Shown: positions 1 to 8,972 of the stretch, one piece after another | How the letters are laid out: each line of letters starts with the position of its first letter | Position numbering within the stretch: position 1 is the stretch's first letter | NCBI RefSeq assembly: GCF_020905345.1 | Contig: NZ_JAJJMO010000001.1 | Span: 2,852,001-2,916,000, forward strand | DNA from: Flavobacterium pisciphilum | GTDB lineage: Bacteria > Bacteroidota > Bacteroidia > Flavobacteriales > Flavobacteriaceae | Length of the DNA: 64,000 bases | Direction: 5' to 3' | Translations under genes and position numbers: made by a program | The notes under the pieces: generated by a model | The model's database searches: none | What the model was told of the DNA's origin: nothing | What the model saw: only the letters and a program-made list of their open reading frames with translations

Positions 1-311
1 GAGTTTCTTCACTTGAAGATTTTGCAATAGAGGTTACTCAAGAACCTGAAAAAGACTTCAATAACGCTATGGGTCAAGAAAGTCTAACTCGTTTTGACCA
101 ACCTAAGAGAAAGAAAAAACCAGCTAAGAAACGTAAAACTATTGGTGAAAATGCTGCTGTTGCTGCTACCCCTAACAATCAAGCACCAAGAGGTAATAAG
201 CCAAACGGAAACAATAACAACAATAAGTCCAATAACAATGCTGCGAATGATAAGAAACCAGCAGGACCTAGAAAACCAATAATTATTACAAAAAATGAGA
301 ATAAAAAATAG
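1..311 (+). CDS. PSP1-domain (RicT/YaaT-like) protein, C-terminal end only
   Basis: The reading frame is already open at base 3 and runs to the TAA at 309-311, so this is the 3' end of a gene that starts outside the window. An internal ATG at 69 is unlikely to be the real start because acidic coding sequence precedes it in frame. The visible tail is low-complexity: a Lys/Arg-rich stretch (RKKKPAKKRK) followed by an Asn-rich run and a basic end. No catalytic domain is visible. The call rests mainly on context: in flavobacteria a PSP1-domain gene commonly sits directly before gldH and a class A penicillin-binding protein, as here. The gene overlaps gldH by 17 bp, which suggests one transcript. 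The identity is inferred; the presence of a coding tail is secure. Confidence 0.6.
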   Translation, partial: VSSLEDFAIEVTQEPEKDFNNAMGQESLTRFDQPKRKKKPAKKRKTIGENAAVAATPNNQAPRGNKPNGNNNNNKSNNNAANDKKPAGPRKPIIITKNENKK

Positions 312-774
312 CGGGATTCTTCTTTTAGTAGCTATACTTCTTTTTTCATGCGATAAAAAAAGAGTATTTGATGAATACAAATCTGTTGGATCTGCTTGGC
401 ACAAAGACAGCATTGTAACATTTAATTTACCAGAATTAGATTCAACCAAACGATACAATTTATTTGTAAATTTGAGAGATAACAACAATTATCCTTTCAA
501 TAATATATTTTTAATTGTTGCTATTGAAACCCAAAGCGGTTTTACCAAAGTAGATACCCTTGAGTATCAAATGGCACATCCTGATGGAACTTTAATGGGT
601 AACGGATTTACGGACATAAAAGAGAGCAAACTCTTTTACAAAGAAGACGTTAAATTTAAAGGGAAGTACAAAGTTCATATCAAACAAGCCGTTAGAGAAT
701 CAGGAAAAGTTCCTGGTGTACAACAACTTGAAGGAATTACTGATGTAGGTTTTAGAATTGAAAAAAAAGATTAG
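295..774 (+). CDS. gldH: Gliding motility lipoprotein GldH
   Basis: A 159-residue protein with a lipoprotein signal: a hydrophobic segment at residues 7-18 followed by the lipobox LFSC, so the mature protein would begin at Cys19. GldH is one of the lipoproteins needed for flavobacterial gliding, and its loss also affects surface protein export and chitin use. Length, signal type and neighbours (PSP1-like gene before, penicillin-binding protein after) fit the family. The start at 295 lies inside the preceding gene (17-bp overlap), and the stop is 11 bp before the penicillin-binding protein gene, so the three are probably cotranscribed. No enzymatic motif is visible, as expected for the family. 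It links functionally to the spr genes at the other end of the window. Confidence 0.85.
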   Translation: MRIKNSGILLLVAILLFSCDKKRVFDEYKSVGSAWHKDSIVTFNLPELDSTKRYNLFVNLRDNNNYPFNNIFLIVAIETQSGFTKVDTLEYQMAHPDGTLMGNGFTDIKESKLFYKEDVKFKGKYKVHIKQAVRESGKVPGVQQLEGITDVGFRIEKKD

Positions 775-785
775 AATAGATTTAT

Positions 786-3089
786 ATGGCTGCTAAAAAA
801 AACAATCCAACAAAAACTGATAAAGACATAAATTATTACAAAAAGGCCTTTTGGAAAATTTTTGGCTACGGTTTATTAGGTGTTATTACCTTTTTCCTAT
901 TTGCTTCATGGGGAATTTTTGGTTCTATGCCTTCATTTGAAGACTTAGAAAATCCAGATTCAAATTTGGCTACTGAAATCATCTCCTCAGATGGAGTTGT
1001 TATTGGTAAATATTTCCAAACAAACAGATCACAATTAAAATATTCTGACTTACCTAAAAGCTTAGTCGAAGCACTTGTAGCAACTGAAGATGAGCGTTTT
1101 TACGAACATTCAGGTATTGATGGTCGTGGAACATTAAGAGCCATTGCTAGTTTAGGAACTAGTGGAGGTGCAAGTACACTTACCCAGCAATTAGCGAAAC
1201 AATTGTTTCATGGAGAAGGATCTAAATTTTTGCCTTTTAGAATTGTACAAAAGGTAAAAGAATGGATTATTGCTATTCGTCTAGAAAGACAATATACTAA
1301 AAATGAAATCATTGCAATGTATTGCAACGTATATGATTTTGGTAATTACTCTGTTGGGGTAAGTTCTGCAGCGCAAACCTATTTCTCTAAAGAACCGAAA
1401 GATTTAACTATGGACGAATCGGCAATATTAGTTGGTATGTTCAAAAACTCAGGTTTATATAATCCAGTAAGAAACCCACAAGGGGTTAAAAATCGTCGTA
1501 ACGTTGTACTTAGCCAAATGGAAAAAGCAGGTATGATTACTAACGATCAGAAAAATAAATTGCAAGCACTTCCTATCTCATTGAAATTCAAATTAGAAAG
1601 CCACCGTGAAGGAACTGCAACTTACTTTAGAGAGTACTTACGTGACTACATGAAAAAATGGGTAGCTGAAAACAAAAAACCAGATGGTTCTGACTACAAC
1701 ATTTATAAAGATGGTCTAAAAATATACACTACTATCGATTCTAGAATGCAATTACACGCTGAAGAAGCTGTTTCTGCACACATGAAAAACCTGCAAGAAG
1801 AGTTTTTCCAACAATCAAAAACAAACAAAAATGCTCCTTTCGTTAATATTTCTGAAGCTGAAACGCAACGAATTATAAACCAAGCGATAAAATCTTCATA
1901 CCGTTGGTCAGTAATGAAAGCTGCTGATAAGAGCGATGAAGAAATCATAAAATCATTTAGCGAAAAAACAAAAATGACTGTATTTACTTGGAAAGGTGAA
2001 CGAGATACAATCATGACTCCTCTAGATTCTATACGTTATTACAAGCACTTTTTACAAGCTGGTTTAATGGCAATGGAACCACAAACGGGTAGCATCAAAG
2101 CTTGGGTTGGTGGAATCAATTACAAATATTTCCAATACGATCACGTAGGTCAAGGAGCTAGACAAGTAGGTTCTACATTCAAACCGTTTGTTTACGCTGC
2201 TGCAATTGAACAACTAAACATGTCTCCTTGTGATTCTATTCTTGATGGACCATTCATGATTCACAAAGGGCGTCATCATGTTACAGCTGATTGGGAACCA
2301 AGAAACTCTGACAACAGATACCGCGGAATGGTAACTTTAAAACAAGGTTTAGCAAACTCTATCAATACTGTGTCAGCAAAATTAATTGACCGTGTTGGAC
2401 CAGAAGCAGTAGTTGATTTGGCTCATAAATTAGGAGTAAAATCTCAAATTCCAATACAACCTTCAATCGCATTAGGTGCAGTTGAAATCACTGTCGAAGA
2501 CATGGTTGCAGCTTACAGTACATTTGCAAACCAAGGGGTTTATGTAAAACCACAGTTCCTAAACCGAATTGAAAATAAAAGTGGTGAGGTGATCTACGAG
2601 CCAATCCCAGAATCTCACGATGTACTAAATAAAGACATTGCTTTTGCAGTAATTAAACTTCTTCAAGGTGTTACTGAGAGTGGTTCAGGTTCACGTTTGC
2701 GTACTGAAGGTGGTGGTAGCGGAGACAAACGCTGGACAGGATATCCATATATGTTCCGTAACCCAATTGCTGGTAAAACAGGAACAACACAAAACCAGTC
2801 TGATGGTTGGTTTATGGGTATGGTTCCAAACTTAGTAACGGGTGTTTGGGTAGGTTGCGAAGACCGTTCGGCACGTTTCAAGAGCATTACCTACGGACAA
2901 GGAGCAACAGCAGCCTTACCAGTTTGGGGGTACTTTATGAAACTTTGTTATGCCGATCCTTCGTTACAAGTATCTAAATCTGAATTTGAAAGACCTGCTA
3001 ATCTTTCAATAAAAGTAGATTGCTACTCAGCTCCAAAAGTTAAAGACACCACAGACACTGAGCAAAACACAGACGAATTCGAACTGTAG
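786..3089 (+). CDS. Class A penicillin-binding protein (PBP1A-like, transglycosylase/transpeptidase)
   Basis: A 767-residue bifunctional peptidoglycan synthase. A cytoplasmic N-terminus is followed by one transmembrane anchor at about residues 24-46. The GT51 glycosyltransferase domain has its catalytic Glu in ATEDERFYEH (E101) and the later GGASTLTQQLAKQL motif. The transpeptidase domain has the SxxK nucleophile motif STFK (S463, K466) and KTGTT (K664-T668). It polymerises lipid II and cross-links the stem peptides on the outer face of the inner membrane. It begins 11 bp after gldH and ends just before a strong terminator, so it closes the PSP1-gldH-pbp operon. The length fits PBP1A-type enzymes and no key motif is missing. 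The Asp/Glu/Thr-rich C-terminal tail is not conserved in the family. Confidence 0.93.
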   Translation: MAAKKNNPTKTDKDINYYKKAFWKIFGYGLLGVITFFLFASWGIFGSMPSFEDLENPDSNLATEIISSDGVVIGKYFQTNRSQLKYSDLPKSLVEALVATEDERFYEHSGIDGRGTLRAIASLGTSGGASTLTQQLAKQLFHGEGSKFLPFRIVQKVKEWIIAIRLERQYTKNEIIAMYCNVYDFGNYSVGVSSAAQTYFSKEPKDLTMDESAILVGMFKNSGLYNPVRNPQGVKNRRNVVLSQMEKAGMITNDQKNKLQALPISLKFKLESHREGTATYFREYLRDYMKKWVAENKKPDGSDYNIYKDGLKIYTTIDSRMQLHAEEAVSAHMKNLQEEFFQQSKTNKNAPFVNISEAETQRIINQAIKSSYRWSVMKAADKSDEEIIKSFSEKTKMTVFTWKGERDTIMTPLDSIRYYKHFLQAGLMAMEPQTGSIKAWVGGINYKYFQYDHVGQGARQVGSTFKPFVYAAAIEQLNMSPCDSILDGPFMIHKGRHHVTADWEPRNSDNRYRGMVTLKQGLANSINTVSAKLIDRVGPEAVVDLAHKLGVKSQIPIQPSIALGAVEITVEDMVAAYSTFANQGVYVKPQFLNRIENKSGEVIYEPIPESHDVLNKDIAFAVIKLLQGVTESGSGSRLRTEGGGSGDKRWTGYPYMFRNPIAGKTGTTQNQSDGWFMGMVPNLVTGVWVGCEDRSARFKSITYGQGATAALPVWGYFMKLCYADPSLQVSKSEFERPANLSIKVDCYSAPKVKDTTDTEQNTDEFEL

Positions 3090-3113
3090 TTTATTTCGCT
3101 TTTAAAATAATTA

Positions 3114-3166
3114 ATATCCTTTTGTTACTTCTGAGTTTTTCGGAAGAAACAAAAGGATATTTTTTT
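3114..3166 (+). terminator. Intrinsic terminator after the penicillin-binding protein gene
   Basis: Inverted repeat ATATCCTTTTGTT / AACAAAAGGATAT with a second short pairing inside, followed by a run of T. It lies 25 bp after the stop codon. Confidence 0.85.
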
Positions 3167-3262
3167 GAAACAAGTTAATTTACAGATCAATCCAAAACTG
3201 AAATAACAAAAACTTGAATATAAAGATATACCACAGAGCGCGCAATCCAGAAGCTTTAAAAT

Positions 3263-3322
3263 ACGTAAAGTTCGCAAAGCTTAATTTACAAATGCCTTTA
3301 CGTTTTTGTCTTTGTGAACTTT
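3263..3322. repeat. Palindromic intergenic element (cgcaaag family, copy 1)
   Basis: The gap 3090-3453 holds the terminator above, this element and otherwise AT-rich DNA in which I see no gene. The arms aaagttcgcaaag (3267-3279) and ctttgtgaacttt (3310-3322) are complementary at 12 of 13 positions. A second, overlapping pairing, acgtaaag (3263-3270) with ctttacgt (3296-3303), is perfect. A similar palindrome with the words cgcaaag and tttgcg occurs at 30396-30472. There is no T-tract, so it is not a terminator. It may be a REP-like dispersed repeat. Confidence 0.5.
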
Positions 3323-3453
3323 GCAGTTAATTGCAGTTTCTATTAGATTATCCCCAACGAATTACCTTGCAGATTTATTTTTACGAAATCGTTATAAATT
3401 AATCTAAAAATGGTATTTTTATCAAAAATATACGTCAATACAAGACAAATAAT

Positions 3454-4155
3454 ATGATTAGTAAAAAAGTCAACACAGTTCAGGAAGCAATTCAAGGAAT
3501 CAAAAACGACATGACAATTATGTTTGGCGGATTTGGTTTATGTGGTATTCCAGAAAACACTATTGCCGAATTGGTAAAAACAGAAACCTCAGGTCTTACT
3601 TGCATCTCAAACAATGCAGGTGTTGATGATTTTGGTTTGGGATTATTATTGCAAAAAAAGCAAATCAAGAAAATGATTTCTTCTTATGTAGGTGAAAATG
3701 CCGAATTTGAACGTCAGATGCTTTCAGGAGAATTAGATGTAGAACTTATTCCACAAGGAACTCTAGCCGAACGTTCACGAGCAGCACAAGCTGGGATTCC
3801 AGCTTTCTTTACTCCTGCCGGTTATGGAACAGAAGTTGCTGAAGGCAAAGAAGTTCGCGAATTCAATGGTAAAATGCACATTATGGAAGAAGCTTTCAAA
3901 GCTGATTTTGCAATTGTAAAAGCATGGAAAGGGGACGAAGCTGGAAATCTTATATTCAAGGGAACGGCTAGAAACTTTAATGCTTGTATGGCTGGTGCAG
4001 CAAAAATAACCATTGCCGAAGTAGAAGAATTAGTCCCTGTTGGAACTTTAGATCCAAATCAAATTCATATTCCAGGAATTATGGTACAGCGCATCTTTCA
4101 AGGAGAAAAATTTGAGAAGAGAATCGAACAGCGTACAGTTAGACAAAAAAAATAG
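3454..4155 (+). CDS. 3-oxoacid (succinyl-CoA:acetoacetate) CoA-transferase, subunit A
   Basis: A 233-residue protein of the family I CoA-transferase alpha subunit. A glycine-rich N-terminal motif ([12 protein letters not shown], about residues 24-35) starts a Rossmann-like fold. Conserved stretches such as [13 protein letters not shown] and [17 protein letters not shown] follow. It pairs with the beta subunit at 4244-4900 to move CoA from succinyl-CoA to acetoacetate, or the reverse, in ketone body and butanoate metabolism. It is called ScoA or AtoD in other species. The start ATG at 3454 gives the expected N-terminus. The gap to subunit B is 88 bp of AT-rich spacer, so cotranscription is likely. 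No motif is missing. Confidence 0.9.
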   Translation: MISKKVNTVQEAIQGIKNDMTIMFGGFGLCGIPENTIAELVKTETSGLTCISNNAGVDDFGLGLLLQKKQIKKMISSYVGENAEFERQMLSGELDVELIPQGTLAERSRAAQAGIPAFFTPAGYGTEVAEGKEVREFNGKMHIMEEAFKADFAIVKAWKGDEAGNLIFKGTARNFNACMAGAAKITIAEVEELVPVGTLDPNQIHIPGIMVQRIFQGEKFEKRIEQRTVRQKK

Positions 4156-4243
4156 ATAATTTGAAAATGTGATAATTAGATAATCAAAAGACAATGCAAA
4201 AACATTCTCTGAATATCTAATTTCCAAACTGACACATCAAATC

Positions 4244-4900
4244 ATGTTAACAAAAGAAGATATTGCAAAACGAATTGCACAAGAGCTTAAAGACCGTTAT
4301 TTCGTAAATTTAGGCATCGGAATACCTACATTGGTAGCAAACTATATCCCGAAGGGAATTGACGTCGAATTTCAAAGCGAAAATGGCGTTTTAGGAATGG
4401 GGCCTTTTCCTTTTGAAGGAGAAGAAGATGCTGATGTAATTAATGCAGGAAAACAAACTATCACAACACTTCCTGGAGCCAGTTTTTTTGATTCGGCTTT
4501 TAGTTTTGGAATGATTCGTAGCCAAAAAGTAGATTTAACAATCCTTGGTGCTATGGAGGTTTCAGAAAATGGTGATATTGCCAACTGGAAAATTCCTGGA
4601 AAAATGGTAAAAGGAATGGGTGGAGCAATGGATTTAGTTGCTTCTGCCGAAAATATTATTGTTGCCATGATGCATGTAAACAAAGCTGGTGAATCTAAAA
4701 TATTAAAAAAATGCAGCTTGCCATTAACTGGAGTTGGCTGCGTAAAAAAAGTTGTTACCGAATTGGCAGTTTTAGAAATAACTCCAAAAGGTTTTAAATT
4801 ATTAGAACGAGCTCCCGGAGTTTCTGTAGAACATATCATCGCTTCAACTGAAGCAAATTTGATTATTGAAGGTGATATTCCAGAGATGATTATCGAATAA
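4244..4900 (+). CDS. 3-oxoacid CoA-transferase, subunit B
   Basis: A 218-residue beta subunit of a family I CoA-transferase. It carries the family's catalytic Glu in the SENG motif (E46), which forms the glutamyl-CoA thioester intermediate. The conserved INAGKQTITTLPGASFFDS and GAMEVSENGDIANW segments are also present. It acts as a heteromer with the product of 3454-4155 and would work in the cytoplasm on succinyl-CoA and 3-oxoacids. The gene ends 21 bp before a clear terminator, which closes the two-gene operon. The length is normal for ScoB/AtoA. The exact physiological acyl acceptor cannot be read from the sequence. Confidence 0.9.
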   Translation: MLTKEDIAKRIAQELKDRYFVNLGIGIPTLVANYIPKGIDVEFQSENGVLGMGPFPFEGEEDADVINAGKQTITTLPGASFFDSAFSFGMIRSQKVDLTILGAMEVSENGDIANWKIPGKMVKGMGGAMDLVASAENIIVAMMHVNKAGESKILKKCSLPLTGVGCVKKVVTELAVLEITPKGFKLLERAPGVSVEHIIASTEANLIIEGDIPEMIIE

Positions 4901-4921
4901 TATTTCGCTCTAAACTCATAT

Positions 4922-4960
4922 AAAAAAAGGCTAACACGTAAGAAATGTTAGCCTTTTTTA
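4922..4960. terminator. Intrinsic terminator after the CoA-transferase operon
   Basis: Hairpin AAAAAGGCTAACA / TGTTAGCCTTTTT, with A-rich and T-rich flanks on the two sides. It lies just after the stop of subunit B. Confidence 0.88.
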
Positions 4961-5270
4961 ATTCCAATTATCTTAATCCCACCTAGATTATCATTTATAA
5001 TTTAATCAGCTCCATCAAGCTTATTTATTCATAAACAGCTACAAATCAACAATATAATAATAAAAACAAGTTGTTTCTGACAATTATTTCTATTTTGTTA
5101 TTATTTAATAATTATTTAGCAATAAATGTTGTATTTTATCGATTAAAGTAAATTATGTGGTTTTATTTAACAAAATGTTTATAATTTTATAATTAATTAA
5201 AGTATTAACCTACATACTTTAATTGATCTATAACCAAATTATTAAATTAACATTAAACCCCAAATCGATT
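4961..5270. other. AT-rich gap upstream of the metallopeptidase gene
   Basis: About 310 bp of extremely AT-rich DNA without a credible ORF. It should hold the promoter and leader of the metallopeptidase gene, but I find no clear TAnnTTTG box. The in-frame TTG at 5223 is probably part of the leader. Confidence 0.5.
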
Positions 5271-8039
5271 ATGAAAAGTACATTACCCAAAATTATCACA
5301 ACTACCACCGTTGTGCTTACATTCTCTTTATCGGCATTTGCGCAAATAACAGATAAACGCGTAAGCCAAAAAAATGTATCCGAAAATGGACAACCTAGCT
5401 TAATCACTTTTAGTGATAAATCGACCTACAGAGGTTCTGATTCTCAAAAAGTGTTTCAAGAGCAATTAGGTTTAAAAGAAAACCAATCTTTTGCTAGAGT
5501 CAAAACCGAATCTGACCCACAAGGATACACCCACGAAAAGTTCCAATTGTATGAACAAGGCATTAAAGTAGAATTTGCAAACTACACCCTACATTCAAAA
5601 GATGGAAAATTAGTATCAATGAATGGTGAATACTACAAAATTGACAAAGTAAAAACAACTCCCAAGCTTTCGGCTCAAGATGCTTTTAACAGAGCAGTTA
5701 GCTATACTGGCGCTACACAATACTTATGGGAAACTCCTCAAGATGCCAAAGAGATGGGATATGAAAAACCTAAAGGAGAATTGTTGCTTCTACCTGCAAT
5801 GGAAGACCAAGGTTCGAACAGAACAAGCGACAAGGTCCGTTTAGCCTATAAATTTGACATCTACGCAACAAATCCAGTAAGTAGAGGGGATTTATACATA
5901 GATGCAGAAAATGGGCAAATACTGTTCTATAATGCAACTATAAAACATATCGGGGAACACAGTCATGGAACCAAGTCTAAATCTGCTACTGCAAACCAAA
6001 AAGGCGATGCAAGTTCTAAAATGGCAATTGTTGCAGGAAATGCTGCTACTCGTTACAGCGGAACTCAAGTAATACAAACTACCTTAAGCGGAGCTACATA
6101 TAAACTAGCAGATGCAACAAGAGGTTTAGGCGTAAACACCTACAATATGAAAAAAGGGACTAGCTATACTGCTGCTGTAGATTTTACAGATGCGGATAAT
6201 AACTGGACTGCTGCTGAATATGCCAACACAAATAAAGACAATGGTGCACTTGATGCGCATTGGGGAGCTGAAAAAACATACGATTATTGGTCAACCGTAC
6301 ATGGTAGAAACAGTTATGATAACGCAGGCGCAATCATAAAAAGCTATGTGCATTACAGTAATGCATACGATAATGCATACTGGAATGGTAGCGTCATGAC
6401 TTATGGAGATGGAAGCGGAACTTATTTTGACATCTTAACTGCTATTGATGTTGCAGGACACGAAATTGGTCATGCTGTTTGTACCTATACAGCAAATCTT
6501 GCTTATCAAAAAGAATCAGGTGCCATGAACGAAGGGTTCTCTGATATTTGGGGTGCTTGCATCGAATATGCCGCAGCACCTGGAAAATCAACTTGGTTAG
6601 TTGGTGAAGATATCGAAAGAAGAGCAGGACATCTTGCTTTACGTTCTATGAGCGACCCAAAGTCTGAAGGTCAACCTGACACGTATGGCGGTACAAACTG
6701 GAAAGTTATTAATTGTGGAACTCCTACTCAAGCAAATGATTATTGTGGAGTTCACACCAATTCTGGGGTGTTAAATCACTGGTTTTATATCTTGTCAGTA
6801 GGTAAGACAGGAACAAATGACATTGGTAGCGCCTATAGCGTAACAGGAATTACAATTGACAAAGCGGCCAAGATTGCTTATCGTTTAGAAAGTGTGTATC
6901 TAACTGCAAATTCAACTTTTGCCAATGCTAGAACCTCAGGAATCCAATCGGCTATTGATTTATACGGTGCAGGTTCTCCTGAAGTTATTGCCACTACAAA
7001 TGCATTTTACGCTGTTGGAGTTGGAGCTGCTTATGTAGATTCTAATGACACTGTTGCGCCAACTGCACCAACGGCTTTAGCTGCATCTGGAACAACTGGA
7101 TCTACTACTAATTTGACATGGACTGCATCAACTGATAATGTTGCTGTTACTGGATATGACATTTACCAAGGAGCGACTCTTAAAGGTTCTTCTACTACTA
7201 CAAGTTATACTGTTACTGGATTAACTGCTTTAACAGCCTATAGTTTTAGTGTAAAAGCTAAAGATGCTGCAGGAAACGTTTCTCCATCAAGTAATACCGT
7301 AAACGTAACAACCCTTGCTGCAACAGTAAACTATTGTGCTTCTCAAGGAAACAATACTGCTGATGAAAAAATTGGTAAAGTTGTATTTGGTACTATCAGC
7401 AATACCTCAACAGGAACAGCTGGTTATGAGAATTACACAGCCATTTCTACTAATGTAGCTGCTGGAACAGCATATACCATTACAATAACTCCATCATGGA
7501 CATCAACTATTTATAGCGAAGGTTATGCTGTTTTTATAGATTACAATCAAGACGGTGACTTTGCTGATGCTGGCGAAACTGTTTGGACAAAAGCTACTTC
7601 TAAAACAACTCCTGTAACTGGAACGATTACGATTCCTGCAACAGCTACACTTGGAACTACAAGACTTAGAGTTTCGATGAAGTACAACGGAACACCAACA
7701 TCTTGTGAAGCTTTCTCATACGGACAAGTTGAAGATTATTCAGTAAACATAACTGCTGCTGGTCCAATAGTTACTCCTGAAACTCCTGTTGCATTAGCCG
7801 AAACTACAGCCAATTCTAGTTTTGCTTTATATCCAAATCCTGTTGATACTGAATTGAATGTTTCATTGACAAAAAGCAGTGACGCTACATTCAGAATTAC
7901 AAATAATTTAGGACAACAAATAAGCGCAGGACAATTAACGGAAAATCCAATTGATGTAAGCCAATTAAATACAGGAATTTACATTATTGAATTAAATAAC
8001 GGAGGAAATAGAATTGTTAAAAAATTCGTCAAAAAATAA
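5271..8039 (+). CDS. Secreted M4 (thermolysin-like) metallopeptidase with FN3, GEVED and T9SS type A sorting domain
   Basis: A 922-residue exported protease. I chose ATG 5271, not the in-frame TTG at 5223, because it starts a clean signal peptide ending at AFAQ. Next comes an FTP/PepSY-like propeptide (about 40-230), then the M4 catalytic domain. That domain has the zinc motif HEIGH (H397, E398, H401) and the third ligand in NEGFSD (E421). A fibronectin type III domain follows (about 593-681), then a GEVED domain (about 686-827). The end is a T9SS type A sorting domain (about 848-922) starting FALYPNPV and ending in KKFVKK. It would be exported by Sec and then T9SS and act on extracellular protein. 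It stands alone between two terminators. The substrate is unknown. Confidence 0.93.
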   Translation: MKSTLPKIITTTTVVLTFSLSAFAQITDKRVSQKNVSENGQPSLITFSDKSTYRGSDSQKVFQEQLGLKENQSFARVKTESDPQGYTHEKFQLYEQGIKVEFANYTLHSKDGKLVSMNGEYYKIDKVKTTPKLSAQDAFNRAVSYTGATQYLWETPQDAKEMGYEKPKGELLLLPAMEDQGSNRTSDKVRLAYKFDIYATNPVSRGDLYIDAENGQILFYNATIKHIGEHSHGTKSKSATANQKGDASSKMAIVAGNAATRYSGTQVIQTTLSGATYKLADATRGLGVNTYNMKKGTSYTAAVDFTDADNNWTAAEYANTNKDNGALDAHWGAEKTYDYWSTVHGRNSYDNAGAIIKSYVHYSNAYDNAYWNGSVMTYGDGSGTYFDILTAIDVAGHEIGHAVCTYTANLAYQKESGAMNEGFSDIWGACIEYAAAPGKSTWLVGEDIERRAGHLALRSMSDPKSEGQPDTYGGTNWKVINCGTPTQANDYCGVHTNSGVLNHWFYILSVGKTGTNDIGSAYSVTGITIDKAAKIAYRLESVYLTANSTFANARTSGIQSAIDLYGAGSPEVIATTNAFYAVGVGAAYVDSNDTVAPTAPTALAASGTTGSTTNLTWTASTDNVAVTGYDIYQGATLKGSSTTTSYTVTGLTALTAYSFSVKAKDAAGNVSPSSNTVNVTTLAATVNYCASQGNNTADEKIGKVVFGTISNTSTGTAGYENYTAISTNVAAGTAYTITITPSWTSTIYSEGYAVFIDYNQDGDFADAGETVWTKATSKTTPVTGTITIPATATLGTTRLRVSMKYNGTPTSCEAFSYGQVEDYSVNITAAGPIVTPETPVALAETTANSSFALYPNPVDTELNVSLTKSSDATFRITNNLGQQISAGQLTENPIDVSQLNTGIYIIELNNGGNRIVKKFVKK

Positions 8040-8060
8040 AATATTGCTTACTAAAAACGG

Positions 8061-8090
8061 AAAAGCCTCGCTATATGCGAGGCTTTTTTT
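8061..8090. terminator. Bidirectional terminator between convergent genes
   Basis: Hairpin AAAAGCCTCG / CGAGGCTTTTTTT. It serves the metallopeptidase gene on + and overlaps the stop of the convergent lipoprotein gene on -. Confidence 0.88.
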
Positions 8091-8838
8091 ATTCTGTAGT
8101 TTGTGGATAAAACTCATTAAAAGTAATGTCTTTTTTCCAATATACCTTATCCTGTGGGGTTAACAATCGTTTTTCCCATTTATTGTTTTTTAGATGAAAC
8201 ACAGTAGAATCCGAATGTTCTACAGTCCCCATCTCTTCATCATTTACATCTTCTTTACCACCGTAAGAGACTCGCTTACTATAAAAAGAAACAGGTTCAT
8301 TTTTAGGATTTATTCCTCCAAATTCTAACCAACTTCCCCAGCCACCGTCACTCATCGAATCCCATTGATGCACTAATTGAACTGAATTGTCCGTTAAATA
8401 ATATAAATAAGTATTTTGTACATAACCACAGGCTTCATAACCACAATTTACCTGAATCAAACGTGAAACATTAGCATTATCTAATTGAGACAAACCATAA
8501 GATGCAGACCATACCGATCCAGCATCGTAATGGAAAATGGTAACTTTACTTGACGCTACTTTCTTTTTATTGGTATAAAAATCAAGCTTATGATGGGTTG
8601 TAATGATACTGTCTTTATCCATCTTTTTAGACAAGAGTGAAACTAAAATAAAATTTCTTTTATTGAAATCTTCGTTACCATTAATATAAATCGTGTCATC
8701 TTTTAATCGCTTTTCTTCAACAGCTTTTATTGGTGCTGAAGCTTTTTTGTCGGCTTCTGTCCATTTTGGACCTAAGGATGGTTCTTTTTTACAACTAATT
8801 AGAACCAACAGAAACAATGTAATATAAATTCTGTTCAT
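8089..8838 (-). CDS. Uncharacterised lipoprotein
   Basis: A 249-residue protein with a lipoprotein signal: MNRIYITLFLLVLISC with lipobox LISC, followed by KKE. The frame extends three codons further to a TTG at 8847, but the ATG at 8838 gives the better signal peptide. The mature part is polar, has no repeats, and contains a Cys pair in the segment NCGYEACGY, which could form a disulfide. I do not recognise a family. The gene is convergent with the metallopeptidase and shares its terminator. Upstream on the same strand lie a possible 25-residue peptide and the SpmA/SpmB-like gene. A surface or periplasmic role is implied only by the lipobox. Confidence 0.75.
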   Translation of the reverse strand: MNRIYITLFLLVLISCKKEPSLGPKWTEADKKASAPIKAVEEKRLKDDTIYINGNEDFNKRNFILVSLLSKKMDKDSIITTHHKLDFYTNKKKVASSKVTIFHYDAGSVWSASYGLSQLDNANVSRLIQVNCGYEACGYVQNTYLYYLTDNSVQLVHQWDSMSDGGWGSWLEFGGINPKNEPVSFYSKRVSYGGKEDVNDEEMGTVEHSDSTVFHLKNNKWEKRLLTPQDKVYWKKDITFNEFYPQTTE

Positions 8839-8854
8839 TTTAATCAACTACTAT

Positions 8855-8932
8855 TTAAGCTAATAAGCTCGTAATTAAAAAAAGCAACAATAGTGCAATT
8901 GCAATGTATTTTGTGTATTTACTTGTTCTCAT
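8855..8932 (-). CDS. Possible 25-residue single-pass membrane peptide
   Basis: ATG at 8932 opens a 25-codon frame ending in TAA. The predicted peptide has a short basic N-terminus (MRTSKYTKY) followed by about 16 hydrophobic residues (IAIALLLLFLITSLLA), the layout of a small inner-membrane protein. It fills most of the gap between the SpmA/SpmB-like gene and the lipoprotein gene, on the same strand. Its shortness means chance cannot be excluded. Confidence 0.3.
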   Translation of the reverse strand: MRTSKYTKYIAIALLLLFLITSLLA

Positions 8933-8972
8933 TCTGTTTTATATTTATATAATTTTTAATTTAAATGCTTTT

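Noticed and set aside
84..488. 134-codon minus-strand ORF opposite gldH
   Set aside because: It lies entirely opposite the PSP1-like tail and gldH, which have strong coding evidence; its protein has no recognisable features.
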